The notes beneath the pieces are model-generated. The model saw only the letters and a list, made by a program, of their open reading frames with translations. It did not search any database and was not told where the DNA came from. A DNA stretch of 13,789 bases from JARLFX01 sp036404255 (GTDB lineage: Bacteria > Acidobacteriota > Terriglobia > Terriglobales > Acidobacteriaceae): NCBI GenBank assembly GCA_036404255.1, contig DASWOP010000075.1, positions 1 through 13,789 on the forward strand, given 5' to 3'. This document shows, piece by piece, positions 1-8,661 of the stretch (position 1 is the stretch's first letter; every line of letters starts with the position of its first letter). The position numbers and the translations under genes are program-made.

Positions 1-12
1 GGTCTTGGTCAT
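1..12 (-). CDS. Start of a leftward gene, cut by the window edge
   Basis: Only the first four codons (Met-Thr-Lys-Thr) lie in the window, so the product cannot be named. The start is supported by a strong ribosome binding site read on the minus strand: AAAGGAG at 20-26, seven bases before the ATG at 10-12. The gene continues beyond base 1. Its promoter should lie within roughly the first 150 bases. A TTGAAC at about 71-76 on the minus strand is a possible -35, but I see no good -10 partner. Confidence 0.6.
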
Positions 13-575
13 GAGGAATCTCCTTTAAACAGCCCAACAGTTGAAAAGGCCTATCGCTTGCTCCCATTTTGAGTTCAATGAGAGTCTTTGTGTTAGCGTT
101 AGCACCGAGAGACACTAGCACACCGAAATCAGGATTGGGAAGGCCCCGAACCAAAATTCTGTTAGCGATATCACAATGCCGGGCAAAATCGATGCCCTGC
201 ACGCCATCGTCATCCCTCCGCGAATGAAGAGGCCTCGCTTCAAACTGCGTCTTTCCCGTCCTTCGTGAACACGGAAAATCACAGCCAGGTTGAGAGAAGG
301 GCCATTCCCCAACGCAACGAAGAATCTCCCATTTGTTTGTCATTCCGAAGCGCAGCGCGCGGAATCTGCTTTAAGTGGCGCCACAATCATCACATCAACA
401 GTGAATCGCTCGACTCCACCCACGGATTTGCAAACTTCCGCCGCACAAACACCGGGTGCTTGCAATTAGCACCGTGTAGTCCGTCATGTTCACCGTCTTG
501 GGCCCGTGAAAATGTGCATAAGCTCGCACGGGTGTCCGAACGGATTTTTCAATGCAATTCTTCGTCTAAGTGTAA
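13..575. other. Long intergenic stretch without a convincing gene
   Basis: This 563-base stretch lies between two leftward genes. Open frames exist (for example 265-579 on the plus strand), but their translations are rich in Ser, Arg, Cys and His, lack a domain-like pattern and have no ribosome binding site. The right part should hold whatever ends pgsA transcription, yet I saw no clear hairpin with a T-run. The left part should hold the promoter of the gene leaving the window. A palindromic repeat-like stretch at 335-372 is listed separately. Confidence 0.5.
335..372. repeat. Palindromic, dispersed-repeat-like stretch
   Basis: The sequence contains ATTCCG at 342-347 and its reverse complement CGGAAT at 360-365, enclosing a GCGC-rich centre (349-360), so it can fold into a hairpin. 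The wording (GTCATTCCGAAGCGCAGCG followed by GGAATCTGCTTT) resembles short intergenic repeats I recall from many soil and acidobacterial genomes, of the type GTCATTCCGAGCG...GAGGAATCTGC. The hairpin is visible here. That it is a genome-wide repeat is inference, because only one copy is in the window. Confidence 0.35.
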
Positions 576-1259
576 TTAGCTCTGCGAGTTAGGAAGCGTG
601 GCTTCCTGTTTTTTGCGGCGGCTCAGCACAAAGCTGGCGCGACGCTTGCGGTTGCCTTCAGCCACATGGTCGATCTTGTTCCAGAAGCCGATAAAGTAGT
701 CCACCGCGGAGATGATGGAGACAATCGTCATCCAGTAAATAGCTGTCAATGCAATAGTATGCACGGCAATGATGACTGGGCCAAAGTGCCAGTAATCCCA
801 CCGGTGCGCCAGAATAGCGGCCACGACAGAGACGATCTGGATGACAGTTTTGAGCTTCCCAACATCCGACGCTTCAATCGTAAAACCTTCTGCTGTAGCG
901 ATAGAACGCAGCCCACTGACCAGGAACTCGCGGCCAATCACAACAACAGCAATCCACGCCGGAACGATCTGCGGCGTGAAGATCACCAGGCAGATGTAGG
1001 CCGCCGTCACCATGAGCTTGTCCGCCAGCGGATCGAGCAGCATGCCCATGGTGGTGATCTGGTGGCGGCTGCGCGCCAGATAGCCGTCCAGTCCATCCGT
1101 AATAGAGGCCAGAATGAAGACGCCAGAGGCAATCAACTCCTGCGCGCCGGTATCCACCATGCCCGGATGGGCGTGTACCGGGGCATGCGGCGAGAGCAGC
1201 CAGATGAGCATAGGAACGCAGGCAATCCGGCTCATCGTAATGGAGTTTGGCAGATTCAT
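576..1259 (-). CDS. pgsA: CDP-diacylglycerol-glycerol-3-phosphate 3-phosphatidyltransferase (phosphatidylglycerophosphate synthase)
   Basis: This 227-residue integral membrane enzyme would condense CDP-diacylglycerol with glycerol 3-phosphate, the committed step to phosphatidylglycerol and cardiolipin. The CDP-alcohol phosphotransferase signature is complete: D55, D58, G59, A62, R63, then G72, D76 and D80 (DGLDGYLAR followed by GMLLDPLAD). Several hydrophobic segments fit a polytopic inner-membrane protein (about 10-22, 42-53, 82-108, 135-150, 161-192). The C-terminus is strongly basic (about 203-217) and probably cytoplasmic. The frame is open for another 154 codons upstream, but the family begins MNLPNxIT, so I start at 1259; no strong Shine-Dalgarno is seen there. 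It is divergent from the FG-GAP gene, with 160 bases between the starts. Confidence 0.93.
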   Translation of the reverse strand: MNLPNSITMSRIACVPMLIWLLSPHAPVHAHPGMVDTGAQELIASGVFILASITDGLDGYLARSRHQITTMGMLLDPLADKLMVTAAYICLVIFTPQIVPAWIAVVVIGREFLVSGLRSIATAEGFTIEASDVGKLKTVIQIVSVVAAILAHRWDYWHFGPVIIAVHTIALTAIYWMTIVSIISAVDYFIGFWNKIDHVAEGNRKRRASFVLSRRKKQEATLPNSQS

Positions 1260-1419
1260 GGCAATACGGTGACACACACATTTTGTCACATGCAGGCGCA
1301 TGGCGTCTGTAAGCCGCTTCCACGAGCGCGCCGGATGCGCCGCTGTCACACGAGCAGTGCATAATGGATGCACCGCTCGGATTGAGCATTCGAGGACTTC
1401 CCCCCGCATAAAGGGAATC
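1260..1419. promoter_or_regulatory. Divergent promoter region of pgsA and the FG-GAP gene
   Basis: The 160 bases between the two opposite start codons must hold promoters for both genes unless either is transcribed from further away. A CATAAT (1360-1365, five of six matches to a -10 box) faces the FG-GAP gene 54 bases before its ATG, but no -35 stands at the right distance. I could not pick a pgsA promoter. Confidence 0.35.
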
Positions 1420-4002
1420 ATGAGAAGCCTGCAGACGATATGTAGATGGGCTGCGATGGGTTTGCTATCGCTGAGCGCGGCTGCGCAGACTGCAACAACC
1501 ACTGCACTTTCGATTACCGCCGCGGGAAGCACCGTGGCAACGGCGCCCGCAAAGACCGTTGTCACGCTCACTGCAACCGTCCTGTCCGGAAGTATGCCAG
1601 TCACCACAGGACAGGTCAACTTCTGCGATGCCACGGCCGCGCACTGCACCGCCATACATCTCCTGGGCTCAGCGCAACTCACCAGCGCAGGCACCTCAAC
1701 GCTGAAATTTATCCCGGGCATCGGCAGCCACAGCTACAAAGCGGTCTTCGCCGGAACTAATAGCAACGCGGCCAGTTCTTCCAATGCATCGCCGCTTGCT
1801 GTCACCGGCACGCACCCCACAACAACTGCGATTGCATACAGCGGAAACGCAGGTAATTACAGCCTGACCGCAACCGTGACCGGAATCGGAATCGGGCCTA
1901 TCCTGCCCATCGGCACCGTCTCTTTTCTGGATACAACCAACAGCACCGTGCTTGGCACTCAGCCTCTGGTCACGGGGACATCCACGTTCGGTTTTTTCAA
2001 TTCGGCTACTCCAGCCACAAGCCTCTTGCCAATTGCTATCGCCGTCGGCGACTTCAATGGCGACGGCATAGCGGATATGGCCGTAGTGAATGAGGGTGAT
2101 TGGATCACTCCCGGCACGTTGACAATATTTTTAGGTAAAGGAGACGGAACTTTCACCGCAGCGGCTGCGAGTCCTACAACCGCCATCGGTTCAGCAGGCG
2201 TGGTCGCGGGCGACTTCAACGGCGACGGTAAACTGGACCTCGCCGTAGCAAACCAGTACAGCAATACAGTAACTATTCTGCTGGGCAATGGTGATGGCAC
2301 CTTCACACCCGCATCCAGTCCGGCGACAGGCCCCAGGCCCTTCTCCCTCGCTACAGGCGACTTCAACGGCGACGGCAAACAGGACCTGGCCATAGCAAAC
2401 ATGGATGATGGCACCATCACCGTGCTTCTGGGCAATGGCACCGGCACCTTCACTGCGGCACCCAATATCGCAGCGGCCCCCCGCACTTTGGCGGAACCCA
2501 TCGCGGTAGGCGACTTCAACGGCGACGGGTTGCAGGACATCGCCGTCGGACTGTACGGTGCTGGCAACACATTGAGCATCTGGTTGGGCAACGGTGACGG
2601 CACCTTTACCGCGGGTCAGAGCCTGCGGGCGAGTAGCTATCCCATAGGCATCGCCGTGGAAGACTTCAACGGCGACGGCAAGCTGGATCTCGCAGTTGCT
2701 GACGGCAACGGCAACACCATCAGCATGCTGTTTGGCAAGGGCGACGGCACCTTCATCACTCCAGTTACCACCATACCGACGTCCGCTGGGGAACCCGAGG
2801 GAATAGCCGTAGGAGATTTCAACGGTGACGGCAAACCAGACCTTGCGTTAGCCGATTTTTCCGGCAGTACCGCGGTTATCCTGCTGGGTAATGGCGACGG
2901 CACTTTTACGGAATCCACGCCGAGTCCTGCGACAGGCAGTCATCCCACAGCCGTTGCAGTGGGAGACTTCAACGGCGACGGCCTGCCGGACCTCGCGCTG
3001 GCAAACTACCGGGCCAATACCGCAACTGTGCTATTGTCGCAATTCGCCGAAACCGGTACCGCGACCATCAACAACGTCTCCGTCACTCCGGCAGGCAGCG
3101 GTGTACAACAGGTGGATGCAAGCTACTCCGGCGACAGCGTCTACAGTCCCAGCATCTCTGGCACAATCGGCCTTTCTGCGCTGGTCGCGGTAACGACCAG
3201 CACCATCACATCGTCGCCATCGTCGACGACCTACGGGAATACGTTCACGCTGACGGCAACGGTTGTGCCGCCGGCATCGGCAACGCAGGCGCCGACCGGC
3301 ACCGTGGATTTCTCCATCGACGGTGCTGTGGTTGCATCCGGTGTGGCGCTGAGTGCAGACACGGCCAGCGCTGTCATTCCCGTTGGCAATACCTACGCCG
3401 TTGGAGTGCACTCCCTGACCGCGGTGTACAGCGGCGATACCAACTTCAGCAGCAGCTCGGCAGTTGGTTCGCACGCGGTCTATCCCGAGCCAGCGGACTT
3501 CACCTTCACCATCGCGCAGAATCCGTTTCCGGTGGGCGTTGGGCTGACCAGTTCCGTCGCGGTGAATGTGACCGCGATCAACGGGTGGACCGCCGATGTG
3601 ACGCTGGCCTGCCCGGCGAAGCTGCCGTATGACTTCACCTGCACACTGCAGCAGACCACCATCGCGGGCGGCAATGGCAATACGACGCTGACGCTTACCA
3701 CGGTGGCTCCGCACAACTGCGGGAACAATCCGCCGTACTTTACAGGGACGGCACAACTAGAAATGCGGCTTGGTACAGCCGTGATGGCAGGGCTGATCTT
3801 CTTCATGATTCCACGCAGGAGGCGGATTATGAAGACCCTGCTACTGGCCGTGCTCTGCGTGCTGCCGGGCGTGGTAGGCTGCGCAGGGAATTGCACGGAT
3901 TTGGGGACGTATCCGGGGACGTACAGCGTTCCCATCACCGCAACGGGCGTGGGAACGAGCACGTCGCACACGGTGGATCTGCAGGTGGTCGTGAAGCTGT
4001 AG
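1420..4002 (+). CDS. Secreted Ig-like repeat protein with a seven-bladed FG-GAP/VCBS beta-propeller and C-terminal membrane hairpin
   Basis: This 860-residue protein has an N-terminal signal peptide (1 to about 22, SLSAAAQ). An Ig-like domain follows (about 24-128), then half of a second (about 133-190). Seven blades come next, each with (G/E)DFNGDGxxD starting at residues 210, 264, 313, 364, 414, 465 and 515, most followed by LGNGDGTFT. The Asp/Asn pattern is the calcium-binding loop of FG-GAP repeats. The second half of the interrupted Ig domain follows (about 545-587), then another Ig-like domain (about 590-686) and a last beta domain (about 692-860). That last domain is broken by a hydrophobic segment (784-798), RRRR (799-802) and a second hydrophobic segment ending in Gly-Cys (805-821). 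I infer surface display and an adhesion-like role; no ligand can be named. The start is chosen for the signal peptide and AAGGGA at 1411-1416. The gene converges on gdhA. Confidence 0.88.
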   Translation: MRSLQTICRWAAMGLLSLSAAAQTATTTALSITAAGSTVATAPAKTVVTLTATVLSGSMPVTTGQVNFCDATAAHCTAIHLLGSAQLTSAGTSTLKFIPGIGSHSYKAVFAGTNSNAASSSNASPLAVTGTHPTTTAIAYSGNAGNYSLTATVTGIGIGPILPIGTVSFLDTTNSTVLGTQPLVTGTSTFGFFNSATPATSLLPIAIAVGDFNGDGIADMAVVNEGDWITPGTLTIFLGKGDGTFTAAAASPTTAIGSAGVVAGDFNGDGKLDLAVANQYSNTVTILLGNGDGTFTPASSPATGPRPFSLATGDFNGDGKQDLAIANMDDGTITVLLGNGTGTFTAAPNIAAAPRTLAEPIAVGDFNGDGLQDIAVGLYGAGNTLSIWLGNGDGTFTAGQSLRASSYPIGIAVEDFNGDGKLDLAVADGNGNTISMLFGKGDGTFITPVTTIPTSAGEPEGIAVGDFNGDGKPDLALADFSGSTAVILLGNGDGTFTESTPSPATGSHPTAVAVGDFNGDGLPDLALANYRANTATVLLSQFAETGTATINNVSVTPAGSGVQQVDASYSGDSVYSPSISGTIGLSALVAVTTSTITSSPSSTTYGNTFTLTATVVPPASATQAPTGTVDFSIDGAVVASGVALSADTASAVIPVGNTYAVGVHSLTAVYSGDTNFSSSSAVGSHAVYPEPADFTFTIAQNPFPVGVGLTSSVAVNVTAINGWTADVTLACPAKLPYDFTCTLQQTTIAGGNGNTTLTLTTVAPHNCGNNPPYFTGTAQLEMRLGTAVMAGLIFFMIPRRRRIMKTLLLAVLCVLPGVVGCAGNCTDLGTYPGTYSVPITATGVGTSTSHTVDLQVVVKL
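2047..2982 (+). repeat. Seven coding repeats of the DFNGDG blade motif
   Basis: The 21-base stretch encoding (G/E)DFNGDG recurs at 2047, 2209, 2356, 2509, 2659, 2812 and 2962. The spacings are 162, 147, 153, 150, 153 and 150 bases. The core GACTTCAACGGCGACGG is nearly identical between several copies, while the bases between the motifs have diverged. Seven copies match one closed seven-bladed propeller. The DNA similarity could allow unequal recombination, but the fixed number argues that protein structure maintains the count. Confidence 0.9.
3817..4002 (+). promoter_or_regulatory. Possible internal ribosome binding site and nested lipoprotein start
   Basis: Inside the FG-GAP gene, AGGAGG (3817-3822) lies exactly six bases before an in-frame ATG (3829-3831). 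From that ATG the frame reads MKTLLLAVLCVLPGVVGC, a textbook lipoprotein signal peptide: basic start, hydrophobic core and a Gly-Cys lipobox. A 39-residue beta-rich tail follows, for 57 residues in total. The same bases encode the RRRR linker and second hydrophobic segment of the long protein, so the match may be coincidence. The ribosome binding site and reading frame are seen directly; translation from here is only inferred. Confidence 0.35.
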
Positions 4003-4028
4003 TGCTCTCTACGCGATGAGCGGGAGTT

Positions 4029-5348
<1,320 letters not shown>

Positions 5349-5488
5349 GCGGGGACATCTCCTGACCTAATGCGGTCGTTCACAGTAATAGATGCACGAC
5401 CATGCAGTTAGACGCACATAGTCGCGACACAGTGTACCCCGGCAGTAAAGACTATCCCAACGTTTTCCGCCTTGCGGGCAGTGAGTTT
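5349..5488. promoter_or_regulatory. Divergent promoter region of gdhA and trpE
   Basis: The 140 bases between the gdhA and preferred trpE start codons should hold both promoters. The gdhA ribosome binding site lies at its left end. I found no run of Trp codons, no terminator hairpin and no T-box-like pattern, so transcription attenuation of trpE is not supported. No -35/-10 pair stands out on either strand. Confidence 0.35.
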
Positions 5489-7006
5489 ATGATGAACGAG
5501 ATGCCCCCACACCCCACATTGCCCGCGCCACGCGATTTTCAGCGGCTGGCGAAGACCCACACGCTGGTGCCCGTTTATCGCACGGTGACCGCCGACCTGG
5601 AGACGCCGGTCTCGGCGTTTCTGCGCGTGGCGGCTACCGAACCGCAGGCTTTTCTGCTGGAATCGGTCGAAGGTGGCGAGCGCGTGGGGCGCTACACCTT
5701 CATCGGCCTGCGCCCCTACCGGACGATGGTTGCACGGGGCAACAGCATTACCGTGCAGGAGGGCAAGCGTAAGCGCAGCTTTACCGGAGACATCTTTGAG
5801 GAACTAAAGCGCGCTCTGAGCGAGCACACCCCGGCACGTCTGCCGGGACTACCGCCATTCACCGCCGGTGCGGTCGGCTACTTCGCGTACGACGTGGTGC
5901 GGCAGATCGAGAAGCTGCCGGAAATTGCCAAGGACGACCTGCACGTGCCCGATGCGTGCCTGATGTTCTTCGACGAGGTGATGGCCTTCGACCACGTGAA
6001 GAAGGAGATCCACCTGATCGTGACGGCGGACCTGACGCGGCAGAAGAAGGCCACGGCCTATACTACCGCGATGAAGCGGCTGAATGGCCTCGAACGCAGG
6101 CTCGCCGGGCCTCTGCCGAAGATGCCGCGCCACAAGACGCAGGGCGCGCTGAAGCTGATGCCACGCACGACCAAGGCTGCGTTCATCAACGCCGTGAAGA
6201 AGACAAAGGAGTACATCGCCTCGGGCGACGTCTTTCAGTGCGTGCTCTCGCAGCGGTTTGACTGCACGCCGGGCGTGGACGCGTTCGACATCTACCGCGC
6301 GCTGCGCATCGTGAATCCGTCGCCGTACATGTACTTTCTGCGCTTCCCGCTCGCCAGCGGAAAGAAGCTGCTACCCGCGCACATTGTGGGCTCGTCGCCG
6401 GAGCTGCTGGTTCGGGTGCAGGGGCGCACGGTGGAATACAAGCCGATTGCGGGCTCCATGCCGCGCTCAGAAGACGAAGCTGAAGACCTCGCCAACGAAC
6501 TACACATGCGCAACGACGCCAAGGAGGTCGCCGAGCACATCATGCTGGTGGACCTTGGCCGCAACGATGTGGGCCGGGTGAGCGAGTACGGCAGCGTCCG
6601 GGTAAAGGATCTAATGTTTGTGGAGCGCTACTCGCACATCATGCATCTGGTGTCGGCCATTGAAGGCACGCTGCGCAAAGAGTTAGCCCCGCTGGATGCC
6701 TTCCGCGCCTGCTTCCCCGCCGGCACGCTGAGCGGAGCGCCCAAGATTCGCGCGATGGAGATTATTGAAGAGATGGAGCCCACGCGACGCGGCGTCTACG
6801 GCGGCAGCATCTTCTACGCGGACTTCAGCGGCAATCTGGATAGCTGCATCGCCATCCGCACCATGTTCATGCACGGCGAGCACGCACATATTCAATCCGG
6901 CGCAGGCATTGTGGCGGATTCGGTGCCGGAAAAAGAGTTTGCCGAGTGCGGAAATAAGGCGCGGGCAGTCGTGCGGGCAATTGAGCGGGCACGCGGACTC
7001 GCATGA
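5489..7006 (+). CDS. trpE: Anthranilate synthase component I
   Basis: This subunit takes chorismate and ammonia, supplied by the glutaminase subunit, to anthranilate, the first step of tryptophan synthesis. Numbered from Met at 5489 it has 505 residues, normal for TrpE. The N-terminal domain carries LLES (56-59) and the middle NPSPYMYF (276-283); in studied TrpE proteins these form the tryptophan feedback site. The C-terminal chorismate-binding core is intact: HIMLVDLGRND (350-360), FPAGTLSGAPK (409-419), RRGVYGG (433-439) and GAGIVADS (471-478). One conserved motif is altered: PIAGSMPRS (319-327) replaces the usual PIAGTRPRG. The frame is open back to an ATG at 5402 (534 residues), but that extension is unlike the family and has no ribosome binding site. 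Starts at 5489, 5492 or 5501 are all possible. Confidence 0.93.
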   Translation: MMNEMPPHPTLPAPRDFQRLAKTHTLVPVYRTVTADLETPVSAFLRVAATEPQAFLLESVEGGERVGRYTFIGLRPYRTMVARGNSITVQEGKRKRSFTGDIFEELKRALSEHTPARLPGLPPFTAGAVGYFAYDVVRQIEKLPEIAKDDLHVPDACLMFFDEVMAFDHVKKEIHLIVTADLTRQKKATAYTTAMKRLNGLERRLAGPLPKMPRHKTQGALKLMPRTTKAAFINAVKKTKEYIASGDVFQCVLSQRFDCTPGVDAFDIYRALRIVNPSPYMYFLRFPLASGKKLLPAHIVGSSPELLVRVQGRTVEYKPIAGSMPRSEDEAEDLANELHMRNDAKEVAEHIMLVDLGRNDVGRVSEYGSVRVKDLMFVERYSHIMHLVSAIEGTLRKELAPLDAFRACFPAGTLSGAPKIRAMEIIEEMEPTRRGVYGGSIFYADFSGNLDSCIAIRTMFMHGEHAHIQSGAGIVADSVPEKEFAECGNKARAVVRAIERARGLA

Positions 7007-7015
7007 AACGAACAG

Positions 7016-7118
7016 CTTAACGGTGATTACAGCGATAAAGACGGATTCCACTGATTAGGAATGAGCGCGTTTTGCTTTATCCCTGTCATTCGTCTTGATC
7101 ACCGTCATCACTGTTAAG
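7016..7118. repeat. 103-bp imperfect palindrome between trpE and trpG
   Basis: The left arm (7016-7047) matches the reverse complement of the right arm (7087-7118) at 25 of 32 positions, and two mismatches would be G-U pairs in RNA. Both ends begin with CTTAAC. Within each arm, GAT recurs about every 9-10 bases. The centre is AT-rich with GAGCGCGTTTT. It begins ten bases after the trpE stop and ends 38 bases before the trpG start. It could be a small non-coding repeat of the MITE or extragenic-palindrome kind, or an RNA fold that tunes trpG. It has no T-run like a classic terminator. Confidence 0.7.
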
Positions 7119-7156
7119 TCTTGAATCTTCCCGATAGAGATAAACTAAAAGCAGCC

Positions 7157-7741
7157 ATGATCTTCGTCCTAGACAACTACGACTCCTTCACCTACAACCT
7201 GGTGCAATACATGGGCGAGCTGGGCGCGGAGATGATCATTAAACGCAATGACGAGCTGACGCCTGCCGAGGTCGAAGCGCTGCATCCGGAGCGCATCGTG
7301 ATCTCGCCGGGGCCGTGTACGCCACAGGACGCTGGCATCTCGATTGAACTGATCCGGCACTTCGCGGGCAAGGCAAAGCGGCAGGTGCCGATTCTCGGCG
7401 TCTGCCTGGGGCACCAGTCCATCGGCGCGGCATTTGGCGGCAATGTGGTGCGCGCGGCCAAGCTGATGCACGGCAAGACCTCCGTAGTGGAACACGATGG
7501 CAAGACAATCTTCAGCGGCATCGCATCACCTATGACCTGCACGCGCTACCACTCGCTGATCGTGGAAGAGAAAAACCTTCCTGCAGAACTTGAGATTTCG
7601 GCGCGGACGCACGATGAGACTGGCGAAATTATTATGGCGCTGCGTCATCGGGAGTATCCTATTGAGGGCGTGCAGTTCCATCCAGAGTCTGTGCTGACAG
7701 CAGATGGCAAGCGGCTTATCGAGAATTTTCTGAGGCTGTAG
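7157..7741 (+). CDS. trpG: Anthranilate synthase component II (glutamine amidotransferase), possibly shared with aminobenzoate synthesis
   Basis: This 194-residue class I glutamine amidotransferase releases ammonia from glutamine for TrpE. The catalytic triad is visible: Cys83 in GVCLGHQS, with His175 and Glu177 in GVQFHPES. The oxyanion region reads SPGPCTPQDAG (50-60). MIFVLDNYDSFTYNL is the typical family start, which fixes the ATG at 7157; an in-frame TTG at 7121 would add 12 atypical residues. The ribosome binding site is weak. The gene follows trpE with 150 bases between, most of them the palindrome. TrpG and PabA are closely related, and no separate pabA is in the window, so a dual role is possible but unproven. 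Confidence 0.94.
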   Translation: MIFVLDNYDSFTYNLVQYMGELGAEMIIKRNDELTPAEVEALHPERIVISPGPCTPQDAGISIELIRHFAGKAKRQVPILGVCLGHQSIGAAFGGNVVRAAKLMHGKTSVVEHDGKTIFSGIASPMTCTRYHSLIVEEKNLPAELEISARTHDETGEIIMALRHREYPIEGVQFHPESVLTADGKRLIENFLRL

Positions 7742-7764
7742 AGATCACGTGAGGGCTAAGCCAT

Positions 7765-8658
7765 ATGAGCTACCTCGGGACCCTGCAATGCATACTCCGT
7801 CATCCACTAACTGACCATCACAAACAAGCTGCACTGGTGCGCTATATGCGCTGGCAGATCGGCAGCCGGATACTGCCGTGTACGGCCGCGGTAGTTCCCT
7901 TCATTAATGGAACCTCCCTGGCCGTTTCCCCTGGAATGACGGGAGCGACCATGCATCTCTACACGGGACTTTCAGACTTTCCTGACTGCGCGTTTCTCCT
8001 GCACATGCTGCGGCCCGGGAACCTCTTCGTAGATGCAGGGGCCAACGTTGGCGTCTACACCGTGCTGGCCGCAGGCGTGGTGGGTGCGCGCGTGATCACG
8101 GTAGAGCCGATACCTTCCACTTACCAGAAGATGCTCACGAACGTTGCCATCAACCACATCCAGAACCTGGTGTCGGCACACAATATCGGCCTGGGAAGCA
8201 CAGCGCAAATACTGCGTTTTACTGCCGACCGCGACACCGCCAATCGTATGATCACCGATGCGGAGTACCAAGGTTTGAGCGTCGAGGTACCAGTGCGCAA
8301 GCTGGATGATCTGTTTGAAGGCGATGCGCCCACGCTCATCAAGCTGGATGTGGAAGGAGCAGAGTCCGACGTGCTGGCAGGCGCGGAGGATGCTCTGAAT
8401 AACCCCTCGCTGATGGGACTGATCGTGGAGATGAACGGAGACAGCGCCGAGTTTAGCCCCAATGAACGCGCCACGCATGACTGCATGATCCGGCATGACT
8501 TTACACCCTATGCCTACTATCCATTTACTCGCACGCTGAAAGCACTGCCATCAAAGCATGTGGGATATACGAATACCATTTACCTGCGCAACCTGGATGA
8601 GGTTCAGCAGCGCGTTTCCACGGCGCCAAGCTTCAGCGTGCACAGACAGGTAATATAG
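7765..8658 (+). CDS. FkbM family SAM-dependent methyltransferase
   Basis: This 297-residue protein belongs to the Methyltransf_21/FkbM family. The SAM-binding motif I is VDAGANVGVYT (89-99), with the acidic ribose-binding end ITVEP (111-115). The family's hallmark LIKLDVEGAE is at 191-200, followed by a strand GLIVEMNG (218-225). The first 80 residues lack recognisable motifs and may bind the acceptor. FkbM relatives O-methylate polyketides, glycans and other molecules, so the substrate here is unknown. The gene starts 23 bases after trpG, with GAGGG at 7751-7755, and probably shares its transcript. It ends three bases before the next gene, which suggests coupled translation. Its link to tryptophan synthesis is unclear and may be only positional. 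Confidence 0.85.
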   Translation: MSYLGTLQCILRHPLTDHHKQAALVRYMRWQIGSRILPCTAAVVPFINGTSLAVSPGMTGATMHLYTGLSDFPDCAFLLHMLRPGNLFVDAGANVGVYTVLAAGVVGARVITVEPIPSTYQKMLTNVAINHIQNLVSAHNIGLGSTAQILRFTADRDTANRMITDAEYQGLSVEVPVRKLDDLFEGDAPTLIKLDVEGAESDVLAGAEDALNNPSLMGLIVEMNGDSAEFSPNERATHDCMIRHDFTPYAYYPFTRTLKALPSKHVGYTNTIYLRNLDEVQQRVSTAPSFSVHRQVI

Positions 8659-8661
8659 GGC

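Noticed and set aside
265..579. Plus-strand open frame of 104 codons in the left gene-free stretch
   Set aside because: Its GTG start has no ribosome binding site, and the translation is a mix of Ser, Arg, Cys and His without domain character.
666..1364. 232-codon plus-strand frame over pgsA
   Set aside because: It is antisense to a gene with a complete CDP-alcohol phosphotransferase signature; the translation is Arg/Asn/His-rich and has no motif.
5402..5488. 29-residue N-terminal extension of TrpE
   Set aside because: It has no ribosome binding site and is unlike the family, and using it would leave only 53 bases for two divergent promoters. It is not fully excluded.
5349..5488. Tryptophan attenuator or T-box before trpE
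   Set aside because: There is no short frame with clustered Trp codons, no terminator/antiterminator pair and no T-box-like conserved string.
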